Positions 21,606 to 32,707 are shown, numbered from the stretch's first letter. The stretch: 64,000 nt of DNA from Alnus glutinosa (GCF_958979055.1 NC_084894.1:24459616-24523615), one strand, 5' to 3'. Program-made: numbers and translations. The notes: generated by a model from the sequence alone, not told the origin.

Positions 21606-22067
21606 ATGGCTACGTTTCTTAGATCACTTAATTTTCTGATACTTTTCTATGTTTCCAACATTCCATTGGCATTTGCTCAAGACGAAAACCAATTTATCTA
21701 CAATGGCTTCAAGCAAGCCAAGCTGCATCTTGATGGAATCGCAGTAATCCACAGCAATGGTCTTTTCCAGCTGACCAACATTTCAAACCCACAACCTGAC
21801 CGTGCTTTTTACCAATTTCCTATAAAATTCAACACAACTTTATTCACTTTAACTTCGTCTTTTTCATTTTCTACGAACTTTGTGTTAGCCGTAGTTCCTC
21901 AAGAGCAAAATCTTGGTGACCATGGTCACGGCATTGCCTTTACCATCGGTCCCTCGAGGGACTTCACCCATGCATGCTACAGCAATTCAGTATATTGGAT
22001 TGGACACTGTGCATACTGTGCATACTGTGTTCTTCACTTGGAATTGGACACCTCGACTCTCGAGTAG
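21606..22067 (+). pseudogene. Truncated lectin receptor kinase pseudogene 2 (open 153-codon frame)
   Basis: ATG at 21606 opens an uninterrupted frame with the family signal peptide and about the first 110 residues of the legume-lectin domain (QFIYNGFKQAKLHLDG, FSTNFVLAVVPQ, GIAFTIGPSRDFTHA). Homology ends near 21990, and about 25 unrelated residues (HCAYCAYCVLHLE...) follow to the stop. The metal-binding half of the lectin, membrane span and kinase are missing. If transcribed it would give a small secreted partial lectin, but lack of the fold core suggests a dead gene. Its upstream DNA is interrupted by the foldback element at 20877. Confidence 0.85.
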
Positions 22068-22074
22068 TGAACTT

Positions 22075-22740
22075 GGGTGCAATAATCTCTCAAGGAAAAA
22101 TGCTACATTTTCCCCCCCAAAAAAAAAAAAAAATCTCAAATTTACTCATTACAATCTTATGAGATGGGGAAATACTTTTAAAAAGAAAAAAAAAAAAAAG
22201 AAAAGAAATTAAAAAAAAAAAAAAGAAAAAAAAAAAAAGAAAGAGGAAGAAGAGTGGTTGAGTTACCTTGGCCGGTCTTGGGGTAGTTTGACCATCCATG
22301 ACCAAAAAAAAAATTGATGGATTTTGGCCCTTGAGGGTGGCCAAGCGGGCCAAAACCATCATTTTTTTTCTTTTTCCTCCCATGGGGTGGCCGAACCACC
22401 CCAAGGGGAATGGTTCGGCTCAGACTAGCTAAGGGGATGGCTCAACCACTCTCATTCTTCTTCTTTTTTTCTTTTCTTTTCTTTTTTTTTTTTTAATTTT
22501 TTTTTTTATTTTTAAATTTTTTTTATTTGATTATTTTTAATTAATTTTTAAAAATTTTTAATTTTTTTTTTTTATAGTGCCACGTGTCAACCTAAGCGGA
22601 CCATTAATATTTAGACGGAAAATGTAACAGAGGTACCAAAAGGGTTTTTACCCCTAAGTTAGGTACTACCTATGAAACAAATAAAAACTTAGGTACTAAA
22701 TTTAAAAAAGCTTAAAACTCAAGTATCAATAGGGTATTTA
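22075..22740. mobile_element. Degenerate foldback element related to 20877 family
   Basis: It has purine/pyrimidine homopolymer arms, a centre with GGGGTGGCCGAACCACCCC, and a right arm (GTGCCACGTGTCAACCTAAG, then AGGGTATTTAACC). These resemble the element at 20877-21550. The left end is not clear. It sits at the breakpoint of pseudogene 2; a trace of the same right end (AAACTCAGGTACTAATAA) follows the breakpoint of pseudogene 1 at 13380. Confidence 0.6.
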
Positions 22741-23285
22741 ACCTTATTAAAAAAGTGATAAAAGATCAAGAATTGCATGTGAAGTTTCTTTTTTCTTCAC
22801 TATTTGTTGTTAAATTTAACATCCTGAATATGTATGTGAAGAAAAGTTCAAGAGCGTCAGTTATTCTGTCAAAGTTAGAGAGTTAAGTTTGAAGAAATTT
22901 ATCCGTTTAATTAAATAAGTCGAATTACAATTGATCTATATAGTTTTATATTCATGCCGCAACACGATTTGAACCTGACACACAAACAGTAATTACCACT
23001 CCTAAATGAAGCAGATCAGCTTGTACGGTCCAAGAACATTTAGTTACTACAGGCCTGCACATGATGAATAATAAAAACTCCGTATACTTAGTCTACCATA
23101 TATGAAAATACCTTAGGCATCACAAAATTGATTAATACGGAGACCACGACATGTCTTTACACTTTCAACTAATTTCTGAGGTTGAAAACTGACAAGTAAC
23201 TGCTACCGAAGCCATTGTTGGCAAACCCTGAATTAAAGATGACCTGTAAACCTGGAAAGAATCGGTTAATATGACTTATTCAAAT
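22741..23285. other. Intergenic, unit 2 (collinear with 13395-13945)
   Basis: A dispersed-repeat copy (22870-22980) and upstream-module sequence. No gene. Confidence 0.6.
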
Positions 23286-23471
23286 GAGTAATGTTTATTA
23301 CACAATTCTTACATAATTTTTGTACAATTTTAACTATTTTTTTATTTTTTTTTATTTTTTATGATTAACCATTGAATTTGTTTTCCTACATGTAGGCCTT
23401 AAATATTCAATGGTTAATCTTAAAAAAAAAGTTATTGGACTTGTGTAAAAGTTATGCAAGAAACATTACTC
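23286..23471. mobile_element. MITE, Mutator-like (perfect 9-bp target duplication)
   Basis: A 186-bp element, GAGTAATGTTT...AAACATTACTC, with an inner inverted pair (GATTAACCATTGAAT / ATTCAATGGTTAATC). It is flanked by TATTCAAAT at 23277-23285 and 23472-23480. The sister site in unit 1 (TTATTCAAATATCTTG near 13945) is empty. Confidence 0.88.
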
Positions 23472-23494
23472 TATTCAAATAAGAAAATGTTCAA

Positions 23495-23569
23495 ATTACA
23501 ACAAGTGCACAACGCCAAGACATATTGAGGTGGGGCCCACAATATGCCTTGCTGTTGTGCACTTGTAAT
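23495..23569. repeat. Short near-perfect hairpin
   Basis: An inverted repeat with arms of about 30 bases around AAGTGCACAAC / GTTGTGCACTT and CATATT / AATATG, with a GC-rich loop. It is absent from the collinear site in unit 1, so it is probably a tiny MITE inserted next to the one at 23286. Confidence 0.7.
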
Positions 23570-24318
23570 GCACCAATCATCTCCCATTAAAATATCTTAT
23601 TTGGCTTAATTTTTTTTTTTTATTAAGTAACCGTAAAATACGCCACAATTGGAATGGTAAAATAAATATAATAAATGAGTTTAAATAGTAACATTACTTA
23701 TTTATATATGACCGCCTATGAAAATCAAGTTGGGATAAGTAGTTGATATATATGAAAGAGGATGAAAATTGTTCATAGCTAGAGTTAACAATTTTTTATA
23801 TAACTTGCAAATTTGACACGATCTTAACATAAAATTAGAGATTTAAAGTTAATGGGTTAATTAAGTTAGAATTGAGTTGTATAATCTTATATTTATATTT
23901 TGACATGATGATAACCCGATATGAGAACATGAATTGACACCTGACTTAAAGGAGGCCATAGAATTTATTTTTTTTTTTTTTTAGAGAAGGTTCATTCAAA
24001 GCACATTGAAAATATTTATTTGAAATGGGGGTAAAATTGCCAAATGCCAAGTACGAAGGAAAAAATGGGACAATTTTGAATTTTCTGTCCTTGCGGTTAC
24101 AAGAAGGCATTGGAAGAATATTTTTCTATTGTCCTTCAAAAACAAAACAATAAATGATGAGTAATGACATCAGATCCATCAAGAGGTTTAAAGTCGTTTT
24201 CCTAATCAAAGTTTTTAGTCGATCTTCTAGGCACCTTTTCCAACAATTTTCTCTCTTCCTCTAGAAAATTTCAGCCTTCAGTTTACACTCAGGAAAAAAA
24301 AAACGCCCTCTCTACCCA
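23570..24318. other. Upstream region of kinase B
   Basis: A dispersed-repeat copy (23775-23930) and the conserved upstream module (from ~24040). Unlike A, C and D, the leader here lacks the TTTACAAAAAGCAGG segment before the start codon. No clear TATA box. Confidence 0.6.
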
Positions 24319-26319
24319 ATGGCTATGTATCTTAGATCAATTCATTTTCTGATACTTTTCTATGTTTCCAATATTTCATTTGCCTTCGCTCAAGACGAAA
24401 ACCAATTTATCTACAATGGCTTCAAGCAAGCCAAGCTGCATCTTGATGGAATCGCAGCAATCCACAGCAATGGTCTATTGCAGCTAACCAACATTTCATA
24501 CCAGCAACCTGGTCACGCTTTTTACCAATTTCCCATAAAATTCAATACAACTTCATCCACTTCTACTTCGTCTCTTTCATTTTCTACAAACTTTGTGTTT
24601 GCCATGGTTCCTCAAGTGCAAAATCTTGGTGGTCACGGAATTGCCTTCACCATCAGTCCCACGAGGGACTTCACCCATGCTACAGCAAGTCAGTATATGG
24701 GACTCTTCAATTCTTCCAATAACCGCCATCCTGCAAACCATATCTTGGCCATCGAGCTTGATACTATTCGGAACCCTGAATTTGGAGATATTGATAAAAA
24801 CCATGTGGGAATCGATGTCAACGGCCTGGAATCAGTTGAATCAGCTCCTGCAACGTATTTTACTGATAAAGGGAAGAATATAAGCCTGGAGCTCATGAGT
24901 GGAAATCCAATGCATCTTTGGATAGACTATAATGAAGCAGAGAAGTTACTGAATGTAACACTTGCCCCAACCAGAATCCCAAAACCAAACAGGCCTCTCT
25001 TGTCAAGACACATCGACCTGTCTCAATATCTCTTGGAATCCATGTATGTTGGTTTCTCTTCAGCCACAGGTACAATTGCAAGTTACCACTACATTCTTGG
25101 ATGGAGCTTTAATAAAAGTGGACCATCACAAAGCCTTGAAATTTCTAGACTTCCTCCACTTCCCCGACAGGGGAAAAGAGCGAAACCAGGCCCAGTGATA
25201 ATAACTTCTCTAATAGCAGTAGCTCTTGTGCTGATAACCATCACTGGAGCTGCTTACATTTTGAGGAGGAAGAAATATGAAGAAATACGTGAAGATTGGG
25301 AAGAAGAGTATGGTCCCCACAGGTTCACCTATAAGAGTCTCCACAAAGCAACCAAAGGTTTCAAAGACACGGAGATTCTTGGAGAAGGAGGATTCGGAAA
25401 GGTTTATAGGGGAATACTTGCTTCGTCTAATGTTCAAATTGCAGTGAAAAGAGTCTCCCATGATTCCAAACAAGGGATGAAGGAATTTGTTGCTGAGATC
25501 GTTAGCATGGGAAGACTGAGGCATAGGAACTTGGTGCAGCTCTTGGGCTATTGCCGACGAAGGGGAGAACTCCTCTTGGTCTATGATTATATGCCCAACG
25601 GAAGCCTTGACAAGTTCTTATATAGCAATGAAAATCCAAACCTTAACTGGTTTCAACGATTTCGAATCATCAGAGGAGTAGCAGCTGGTCTTCTTTACCT
25701 CCATGAAGAGTGGGAACAGGTAGTTCTGCATCGAGATGTAAAAGCAAGTAATGTTCTATTAGATGCTGAATTAAATGGAAGGCTTGGAGATTTTGGGCTT
25801 GCCAGATTATACGACCATGGAACCAATCCTGAAACCACCCATGTGGTTGGGACTGTGGGTTATTTGGCTCCGGAGCTTACTAGAACAGGAAGGGCAACCA
25901 CTTGCAGTGATGTGTTTGCTTTTGGGGCTTTCATGCTCGAAGTGGCTTGTGGAAGGAGGCCGATAGCAGTACGGGCCCAAGGGGTGATTTTGGTTGACTG
26001 GGTCTCTGAGTGCTGGAGAAGAGATGCTATCCTTGATGCTAGTGATCCTAGATTGGAAGGTAATTATGTGGTGGAGGAAATGGAATTGGTTTTGAAAATA
26101 GGCCTGTTTTGCTCACATGCAATGCCAACAGCTAGGCCTACCATGAGGCAGGTGATGCAGCTGTTGGATGGCGATGTTGATCTGCCAGAATTACCACATG
26201 ACAGTGCTTTTGGTCCATTTGGAAGTTCTAAATCATCTGATTTCATGTCATTTCCTTTTACCCTGGCTTCTGCCCCTTCCGTGGGTAGCACTGATTCAAT
26301 CCTGAAAAGTGGTCGTTGA
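24319..26319 (+). CDS. L-type lectin receptor-like kinase B (LecRK class IV-like)
   Basis: 666 residues, the closest sister of kinase A. Signal peptide ~1-24, and lectin ~25-273 with metal-site residues in LAIELDTIRNPEFGD and NHVGID. The membrane span is ~292-315 (ITSLIAVALVLITITGAAYI). The RD kinase is complete: GEGGFGKVY, IAVKR, HRDVKASN, DFGLARLYDHG, APE. The tail ends SILKSGR. One intronless exon; the ATG at 24319 matches the paralogues. It is one residue shorter than A, through a Glu lost from KEGKN in the lectin domain. Expected at the plasma membrane; ligand unknown. No damage is seen. Confidence 0.95.
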   Translation: MAMYLRSIHFLILFYVSNISFAFAQDENQFIYNGFKQAKLHLDGIAAIHSNGLLQLTNISYQQPGHAFYQFPIKFNTTSSTSTSSLSFSTNFVFAMVPQVQNLGGHGIAFTISPTRDFTHATASQYMGLFNSSNNRHPANHILAIELDTIRNPEFGDIDKNHVGIDVNGLESVESAPATYFTDKGKNISLELMSGNPMHLWIDYNEAEKLLNVTLAPTRIPKPNRPLLSRHIDLSQYLLESMYVGFSSATGTIASYHYILGWSFNKSGPSQSLEISRLPPLPRQGKRAKPGPVIITSLIAVALVLITITGAAYILRRKKYEEIREDWEEEYGPHRFTYKSLHKATKGFKDTEILGEGGFGKVYRGILASSNVQIAVKRVSHDSKQGMKEFVAEIVSMGRLRHRNLVQLLGYCRRRGELLLVYDYMPNGSLDKFLYSNENPNLNWFQRFRIIRGVAAGLLYLHEEWEQVVLHRDVKASNVLLDAELNGRLGDFGLARLYDHGTNPETTHVVGTVGYLAPELTRTGRATTCSDVFAFGAFMLEVACGRRPIAVRAQGVILVDWVSECWRRDAILDASDPRLEGNYVVEEMELVLKIGLFCSHAMPTARPTMRQVMQLLDGDVDLPELPHDSAFGPFGSSKSSDFMSFPFTLASAPSVGSTDSILKSGR

Positions 26320-28417
26320 ATCGACTGCATGTCTGATGCTAGATCTTGAAGTTATGCATGGGACCAATCAAGCAGTGCGACATAGAAAGCTTATAGATCA
26401 CTTGGAGGTTGGAGAGAAGAGAGAAAAAACTTGTGATGAATATGTTAAATCTAGACTTTGAAAATGATATTAGGTACTAGTCTACTTAAGCCTTACATAG
26501 TACAACAAAATAAATTCTGTTGTTGCAAGCTTTATATATGGGTACGTCGTTATTTGAGTAGTGTTTGCAGAAACTAGATGAGTGGTTCATCAAATTTTAT
26601 ACTCTATCGTAGATTTTCGTTCTTTTTTGCTTACTTAATAGGAAGCGACTCTCTCTGCACAAGCATATTCCAACCCCTAATTTGTTACAAGTGTGGGATA
26701 CGTTGAAGATCATTGTTCAAATTCAAGCATTCATGAGACATTCTAGACTCATATCCCTGTTAAAGAAGTATGGATACTCATAATGCCTGTGTCTCTCTTG
26801 GCGTGCTTGTGGACATGTGTTTAAGTGGATAAAACAAAACCATAAAAGTTTAAACAACGTCGTATTATTTGATTTGTGGGCCTTTAGATCTATTAGATTA
26901 GTAGTGGCTGATTGAAGAGACATTGCCAGATAGAATCCTTTCATATTTTTTTTTTTTTTGTTTTGTTTTGTTCAAATTTGAGAAATTTCAAATAGATAAT
27001 TGTAAGATACTATTTATGGGACTCGTCTAACTGGATAAATAGTTCAACAGCTTAATTCAATAAGTGGTTTTCTCATAATCACCTATTAGAATTCTCTCAG
27101 ATTCAATCAAATAATTTAAAAGAATCCTAATTCGACATCACCTTGGTATGATGCTCGTCAAGACGGTGCGCTAAGTATCAATTGGCCAAGGACAATTAAA
27201 GCATATTTTGAATTCAAATTAGTTAAAAGTTAATTGGCTTGTTAGAGGTTAGTTGGGCTTAGTTGGCCAACTATAAAGTTGTTAGAAATTGAGAAGGCTT
27301 TAAAAGCTCAATTCTGTGATGAACAAGAAAAATGATATTTTTACATCTCCTATACATTTTTTTACATCTCATTTTTAAATCTACCTTTATATTTATGGGA
27401 CCCACATTAGGCCCCACAAATTTAATGGTAGATTTGAAATTTGGTTGTATATAGATATACAAGAGATGTATATAGATGTACAAAGTACAAATAACGTTAT
27501 CATTATTAGGGGTATACATGTGAGCGAGTATTAACCACTTGCATTTGCTGACTACAATTATCCGCTAGTAAAAATCACTACCAGGCTATCAGCATATGCG
27601 GATAGTAGTTTTAATTAGGATATGCAGCTGCGGTTCTTAACCAAAATGACATTATTTAAGATTAGGTATATATAGGTTATGTTTAAATTAGTTTGTTTGG
27701 TTGGCTAAATTGCTTTCTCGTGTAACACTTGAGCAAAAAGGTAAAAATAGTACAAAATCAATATATTTTCAAAATATTAGGGGTTAAAAAAATTAAAACA
27801 AGCCCAAAATACTAAAATTCGGCTTAAATTATTTTAAAAATTGTTTAAAATAGGTCCTAAATCGGCCGTGGCACTATACAGGTTTTTTGTTATAATTTAA
27901 TTTTAAAAACCTCTAAGTTATAAAAGAATTCATTAAATTCAAATAACTATTGATTTTTGTCCTATAATGACAATTAGGTGGATCCAATTAATATAAACCA
28001 ACATTAAACAACAATAAACAGTCATAAAATGCTACTTATCACATATATAGACACCTTAAACCGTATATGTTTTATAGTTTTTGTTCTTTTTCAACCAACT
28101 TTTTATTAACCATTGTTACTGGAATTTTTGCACAGCTATATAATAGTATATCCAGCCAAGTCTATATGAAATGCTAAAAAGTTTTGGCCTATATATTTAA
28201 CAATGTTAGCCACCCTAAAACCACTTAAAATATTAAGTTTTGGTTATTGGCATGGAGGTAATATTATTATTTTTAGTGCATTATTCAACAACTTTTTTGT
28301 ATTTGAAGTAAAATGCAAAACTTCGATTTGGTTTCTTAATCACTCCCATTATGAAACAAATCCTTCTTGCTTGGTGTATGGATTCTCTTTAAATTCTACA
28401 GTAAATTATTTAATTTC
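26320..28417. other. Intergenic: kinase B 3' flank and MITE remnants
   Basis: 26320-26830 is the conserved 3' flank. 26975-27130 resembles the MITE family at 57862 and 58648 (TTGAGAAATTT...AGAATTCTCTCAGATT). 27328-27505 has inverted ends (AATGATA.. / ..ACGTTATCATT) of another small MITE. 27510-27660 resembles 34540-34640 (GCATATGCGGATA). 27740-27880 resembles 34320-34440. No gene. Confidence 0.6.
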
Positions 28418-29060
28418 CAATGTATGAATCGGAGCTGGCTCCTGAAGCGTACAAGGAAACGGAGAGGCAGCATCCAAGAGCAGTTCACGTGGTTTCTAAG
28501 AAGCATGTGTTGGCATGCAGTGTTAATCTTGTTGGTGGTGATCAGAACGAAAAGAAGAAGCCTACAATGACTGAAACTGTGACTGCCGGTCAGAAGTTGT
28601 CACCATCAGATGAAAAAATCCATGCGATTGCTTCAAAATTTCAAGGCCTCACCGTTTCAGCCCCGACAGATTCACAAACCATTTCTGGCCAGGAAGCTCC
28701 ACAACCCTAGTCATGCCGGTGGCCAGCTCCACAAACTTAGTACTCAACCTCGGCGACTCCACAAGCTTATTCAGCCCCGACTGCTCCACATAGCGGAAAT
28801 GCTAGTTTTGGAGAGCAAATTTGGAATAAGGGTGTTTCGGTGGAGTATTTGATTCATAAGAATGAGCCAGGGGAAGATGAGAGAGCACTTTCTCAAGTGA
28901 TATCGTCCGGAGACAATGAGTCCCAGAAGAACTCCTGGTGATATGGGTGTGGTGGAGAAGGTGAAAGAGGCTGTCACTTCTTTGCCCCGGAATTAGTCGT
29001 CCAAATACCGTACAACTGCAAATTCAGCTACAAACACGCAGATTTCCGCCAATGCATGTT
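28418..29060 (+). pseudogene. LTI65/CAP160 (RD29-like) stress-protein pseudogene
   Basis: The C-terminal part reads NKGVSVEYLIHKNEPGEDER then ALSQVIS. After a frameshift it continues RRTPGDMGVVEKVKEAVTSL. Together these are the conserved end of plant LTI65/CAP160 cold- and ABA-responsive proteins. An upstream segment (28420-28700) has HAIASKFQGLTVSAP, also typical. Stops (28708, 28931) and the frameshift break it, and the N-terminal part is absent. A dead fragment unrelated to the lectin kinases. Confidence 0.75.
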
Positions 29061-29318
29061 CGGTGGCTAAAAGCTAACCATCACATCGATCTTCCGATCT
29101 CCACCAATGCTCATGAGGGTATTTCTTTTTTTTTTTCTTTTTTTTTTTTTCTTTCTGAAAACCTTATTTACTATCCTTCATATTTCATCAATTTTGCATC
29201 ATATCCATAAACTTAAAAAAAGTCAATTTTGTGTATTCATCTTTTAATTTTATTTTATTTTTCAATTTTACACATCTGGTATGATTTTCTATTAAATCCT
29301 ATCAAAATTCTCAAAATA

Positions 29319-29350
<32 letters not shown>

Positions 29351-30984
29351 CAATTTCACATATCTCACGGGTCTTTGTCCAAGCCAATTGAGAGAGGAAT
29401 GCAACTGTTGATAAAGAATCAAATTTCTGAACCATGTACGAGTTTTAGGCATCAATAAGTAGTTTGATGAGATCATTTCTTCTGTTTGAATAAGCCATAT
29501 ATGATATATAGTCACCAATAAACAGTTTCTGCAGCTCTAAATGTTCAAAAATGTCCAAATCAATGCAACAAATGTGGGCCTGTAGTTTTACATATTAAAA
29601 AAAAAAAAAAAAAAAAAAATCATGGATGATCATTGAATGCACTGATTATTCCAAATCAGTTAATTGGTGTTAACTTAAATTTATCTTTTTCTTATCTGTT
29701 TAAACTTTTGAGATAAGTGTTGATTTAACATAAAATAAGTGTTGTCAGTACACTTGTAAAGTTTGTGTTTCATATTGGTAAAGCATAAAGATTAATAGTA
29801 GTTAATATATCTTGGTGGATCCAAATTCATTAGCTTAGACTTTCAGGCTTGAAGTTGTGTTTCAAAGCCTCAATACACCCAAAGAGAAAACATGTTTGTT
29901 GGTTGAATTTGTTGCGGATGTCTTACAGTACAACAAAAAAATAAAGAAAATGAATAGTCAATTGACTTGAGTGATGTTCAAATATGTATATGTTTACTCT
30001 TGTGATTCTCTCCCAAATAATTCCCTCCTTTTATTTATTTTTATTAAAAATTCCCTCATCTACAAGGAACAACAACATCAAATTGACAAGACCTTTCTAA
30101 TAAGACATGATCCGGCCCATCCATCCCAAGTACATAAAAAATAATGGTATCATTATATTACGAGTACTAATGCTTATTGCATACAAAGTGTACACATTTT
30201 GTACACAATTCTTTAGTATTTTTTCTTTTTATAAAAAAAATAAAATAAAAAATTGCTTGACACCATTTGTGTACAACAAGCATATATTGCTCTTATAGTA
30301 TTGGTCAATCGATATAGGAATCTGACAAATTTAGTAATTTTTCGTAAAAAAGTTGCAGGGTATTAGTCCATGAAAATAAATTTTGCAACATTACTACTTC
30401 TAGAAATTCTACCTCATATGACCTATTAGATGAAATTAGAATTGACAATTTAATATGACTTGCGAACGACACGAATTTAATACAAAATTAAAGGGTTTTG
30501 ATTGAAGGGTAAGACCCATTTAGTTAAATAGGTTAGGTTATGGTTGACTTATATAGTCTTATTCATATGTTTCGATATGACTTGAACTCGACACATGATA
30601 TGACTCACGAACTTGATACGAATCCAATACAAAATTAGAGAGTTAAGGGTGAAGAGATTCACTCGTTTAATTAAATGGGTCGGGTTTTAGTTTACCTATA
30701 TAGTCTTATACCTATACATCAAAACGATCTGAACCCGACACGTGAACACAAGCCACCACCACTAAATGAAGCAGATCAGCTTGTACAAGCTTGGTTACAA
30801 GAACATTAACTCACTGCAGGCCAGCCTGCACATGATGAATATTAAAAGCTCCATATACTCCGATAAAACCAAAGAAAAAAAAAATGGCACACAATGGATA
30901 TTTGTGGACATTTTGATTTTAGTTATGATTAAAGATGCAAATGAATGAGTGAACCAAAAAGAAAAGAATTGGCACAGGATCGAA

Positions 30985-31270
30985 TATTGGTATTAGCCAA
31001 AGCCGACTGGGGTGGACGATCCACCCCAGATCGGCTAAGGGGGTGGCTCCAGCCACCCCCTTGGCCAATAATGGGGTGGCCGGCCACCCCCTTGGGCAAT
31101 GCCGGCCACCCCTTTAGGTTTTTTAGGTTTTTATAATTTTTATTTTTAATTATTATTATTTTTATAATTTTTAAATTTTAAAAAAAAAATTGTAAATTTT
31201 TTTTAATGTGCTGTAGTGGGTTTTCCGGTACAGCACCCATGCGGTAGTTTTGAACTACCGCATGGAAGCC
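30985..31270. mobile_element. Foldback-element remnant (GGGGTGGC-rich centre)
   Basis: Clustered inverted GGGGTGG/CCACCCC motifs (31010-31110) like the centres at 20877 and 22075, followed by an AT-rich arm. It ends next to a perfect hairpin (31238-31264) and directly before partial unit 3. Confidence 0.6.
31238..31264. repeat. Perfect 12-bp stem hairpin
   Basis: CATGCGGTAGTT, loop TTG, AACTACCGCATG. It lies at the right edge of the foldback remnant. Confidence 0.9.
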
Positions 31271-31280
31271 GGATCCTTTC

Positions 31281-32640
31281 TTGAAATATCTGAATATTTA
31301 ATCCATTAACCCTTCATTCTATCATTTATTGACCGTTTATTCACTTACAAATTATCAATAAAAATACCAAAATAAAGAGATCGAGCATTACAGCAACCTT
31401 AAGGTAGTTTCACTAGTGTCCCATCACATTGTTTTAAATGTGGTGAACCTAAACATAGGAATGACAGATTGTAGAGAGGGTGACCATTATTAATGCAGTG
31501 AAAGGTGGACATAACAAGAATTTTCATGATCACGCCAAAAGGGATATGAAGTTTATCAAAAAGATTACTAGAATTTACAAAGAAAATAGAGAAACAGTCA
31601 TAAAAGAAAATTTATTCAATGAAAGATAATGAAAAATAACACTAAAACATGATTTTATATAGAGTATATATATACTACAAATTCTAATCCTAAGTTTAGT
31701 AAAATTAATAATGAACAACAAAATTATATTAGGACTCCTAATCCTTAATGTATAAGAACTCTTAATTATTATAAATAAAGACTTCTAATTCTTAACCAAC
31801 AATTTTCCTAATGAATTTATTGTTAGAAAATATATTTCTTATATTAAAAGGAAATATATTATATTGACATTGTACGTTATTTCCCTTTTATAAGGTTAAT
31901 TATACTTAAATTTGATAGTAATCAAATCAATCCATTCTTATCTATCTCAATTCTTCAATAAATAGAAGTTTTCTGTATTGTAAATTGATTAATGAATAAA
32001 AACATAATGTAGTCTTTTGGCTTTATCTTGTGAATGTAAGTTATAGATTAAATCATGTAAAAACTCTAGTCTCTATTTTATTATTCCACTTTAATTTTCT
32101 TTATGTTATATTATTATCTTTTCTTTCATTTATTACGACAAAATTAAAATACTCATAAAAAATAGCAAAACCTAACCAAATTATCCCACATATAATGGAT
32201 GATACTCTTCAACCATTCATTTTGAGTATTGTTGAATTCCATCCCATCTTTCTCACCAAGGCTTCGTCTTCTTTTGGGGTACGTTTTTAGAAAAATATTT
32301 GGAATGAACTATTGCAATCTTGTGCCCTTCCAATGCAACCGCATACACATATTTTCCCCTCCTTTACCCGGAATATCGACATCAAATTGCCAAAAGATGA
32401 TCCGCATCCATTTCAAACGCATCACAAATAACCTTATCATTATAATATTGGTCGGTTGAAATAGTTATCTTCACCCATCCAATTAATCAGGGTAATAAAT
32501 GAACAAGTCTGTTCCGTTCAACGACCTATTCGATACTCACTTATATAAATTCGGTTTATTTAATAAATAAACAAAATTTAAACATTCAATACTCAACTCT
32601 ATTACAACCTTACATCTAATCTAATAAGGCAAAGGATGGT
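31281..32640. repeat. Partial third copy of the duplication unit
   Basis: Collinear with 9453-10740 and 17341-19320: the same starting sequence, gag relic (31383-31490, frameshifted), solo LTR and following conserved block. The truncated pseudogene part is missing; similarity ends after AATAAGGCAAAGGATGGTC. Confidence 0.85.
31821..32128. mobile_element. Solo LTR (copia-like), copy 3
   Basis: A 308-bp TG...CA element flanked by perfect TTTAT duplications (31816-31820, 32129-32133). It is the same insertion as at 10000 and 18506. Confidence 0.87.
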
Positions 32641-32707
32641 CCTCCCTTAATTGGTAGCTTCAAGTAATCCACAAGTTTTTTCTTTCGGTAAAATTCACAT
32701 ACCGTAT

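Larger units (their letters stand above)
17341..26830. repeat. Tandem duplication unit 2 (truncated lectin-kinase + kinase B)
   Basis: A second copy of the unit at 9453-17340, in the same orientation and order: gag relic, solo LTR, dispersed repeats, truncated pseudogene (21606), kinase B (24319), 3' flank. It is longer than unit 1 because of foldback elements at 20877 and ~22075, a MITE at 23286, and a different AT-rich stretch at 17615-18452. Confidence 0.85.
29061..31280. other. Intergenic, repeat-rich
   Basis: Pyrimidine and T runs (29123-29152, 29322-29350), an A run (29597-29618) and a small inverted-end element near 30160-30310 (TGTACACATTTTGTACAC / TTGTGTACAACAAG). Dispersed repeats lie at 30420-30745 and a piece of the upstream module at 30760-30870. 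A foldback centre follows (next entries). No gene. Confidence 0.6.
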
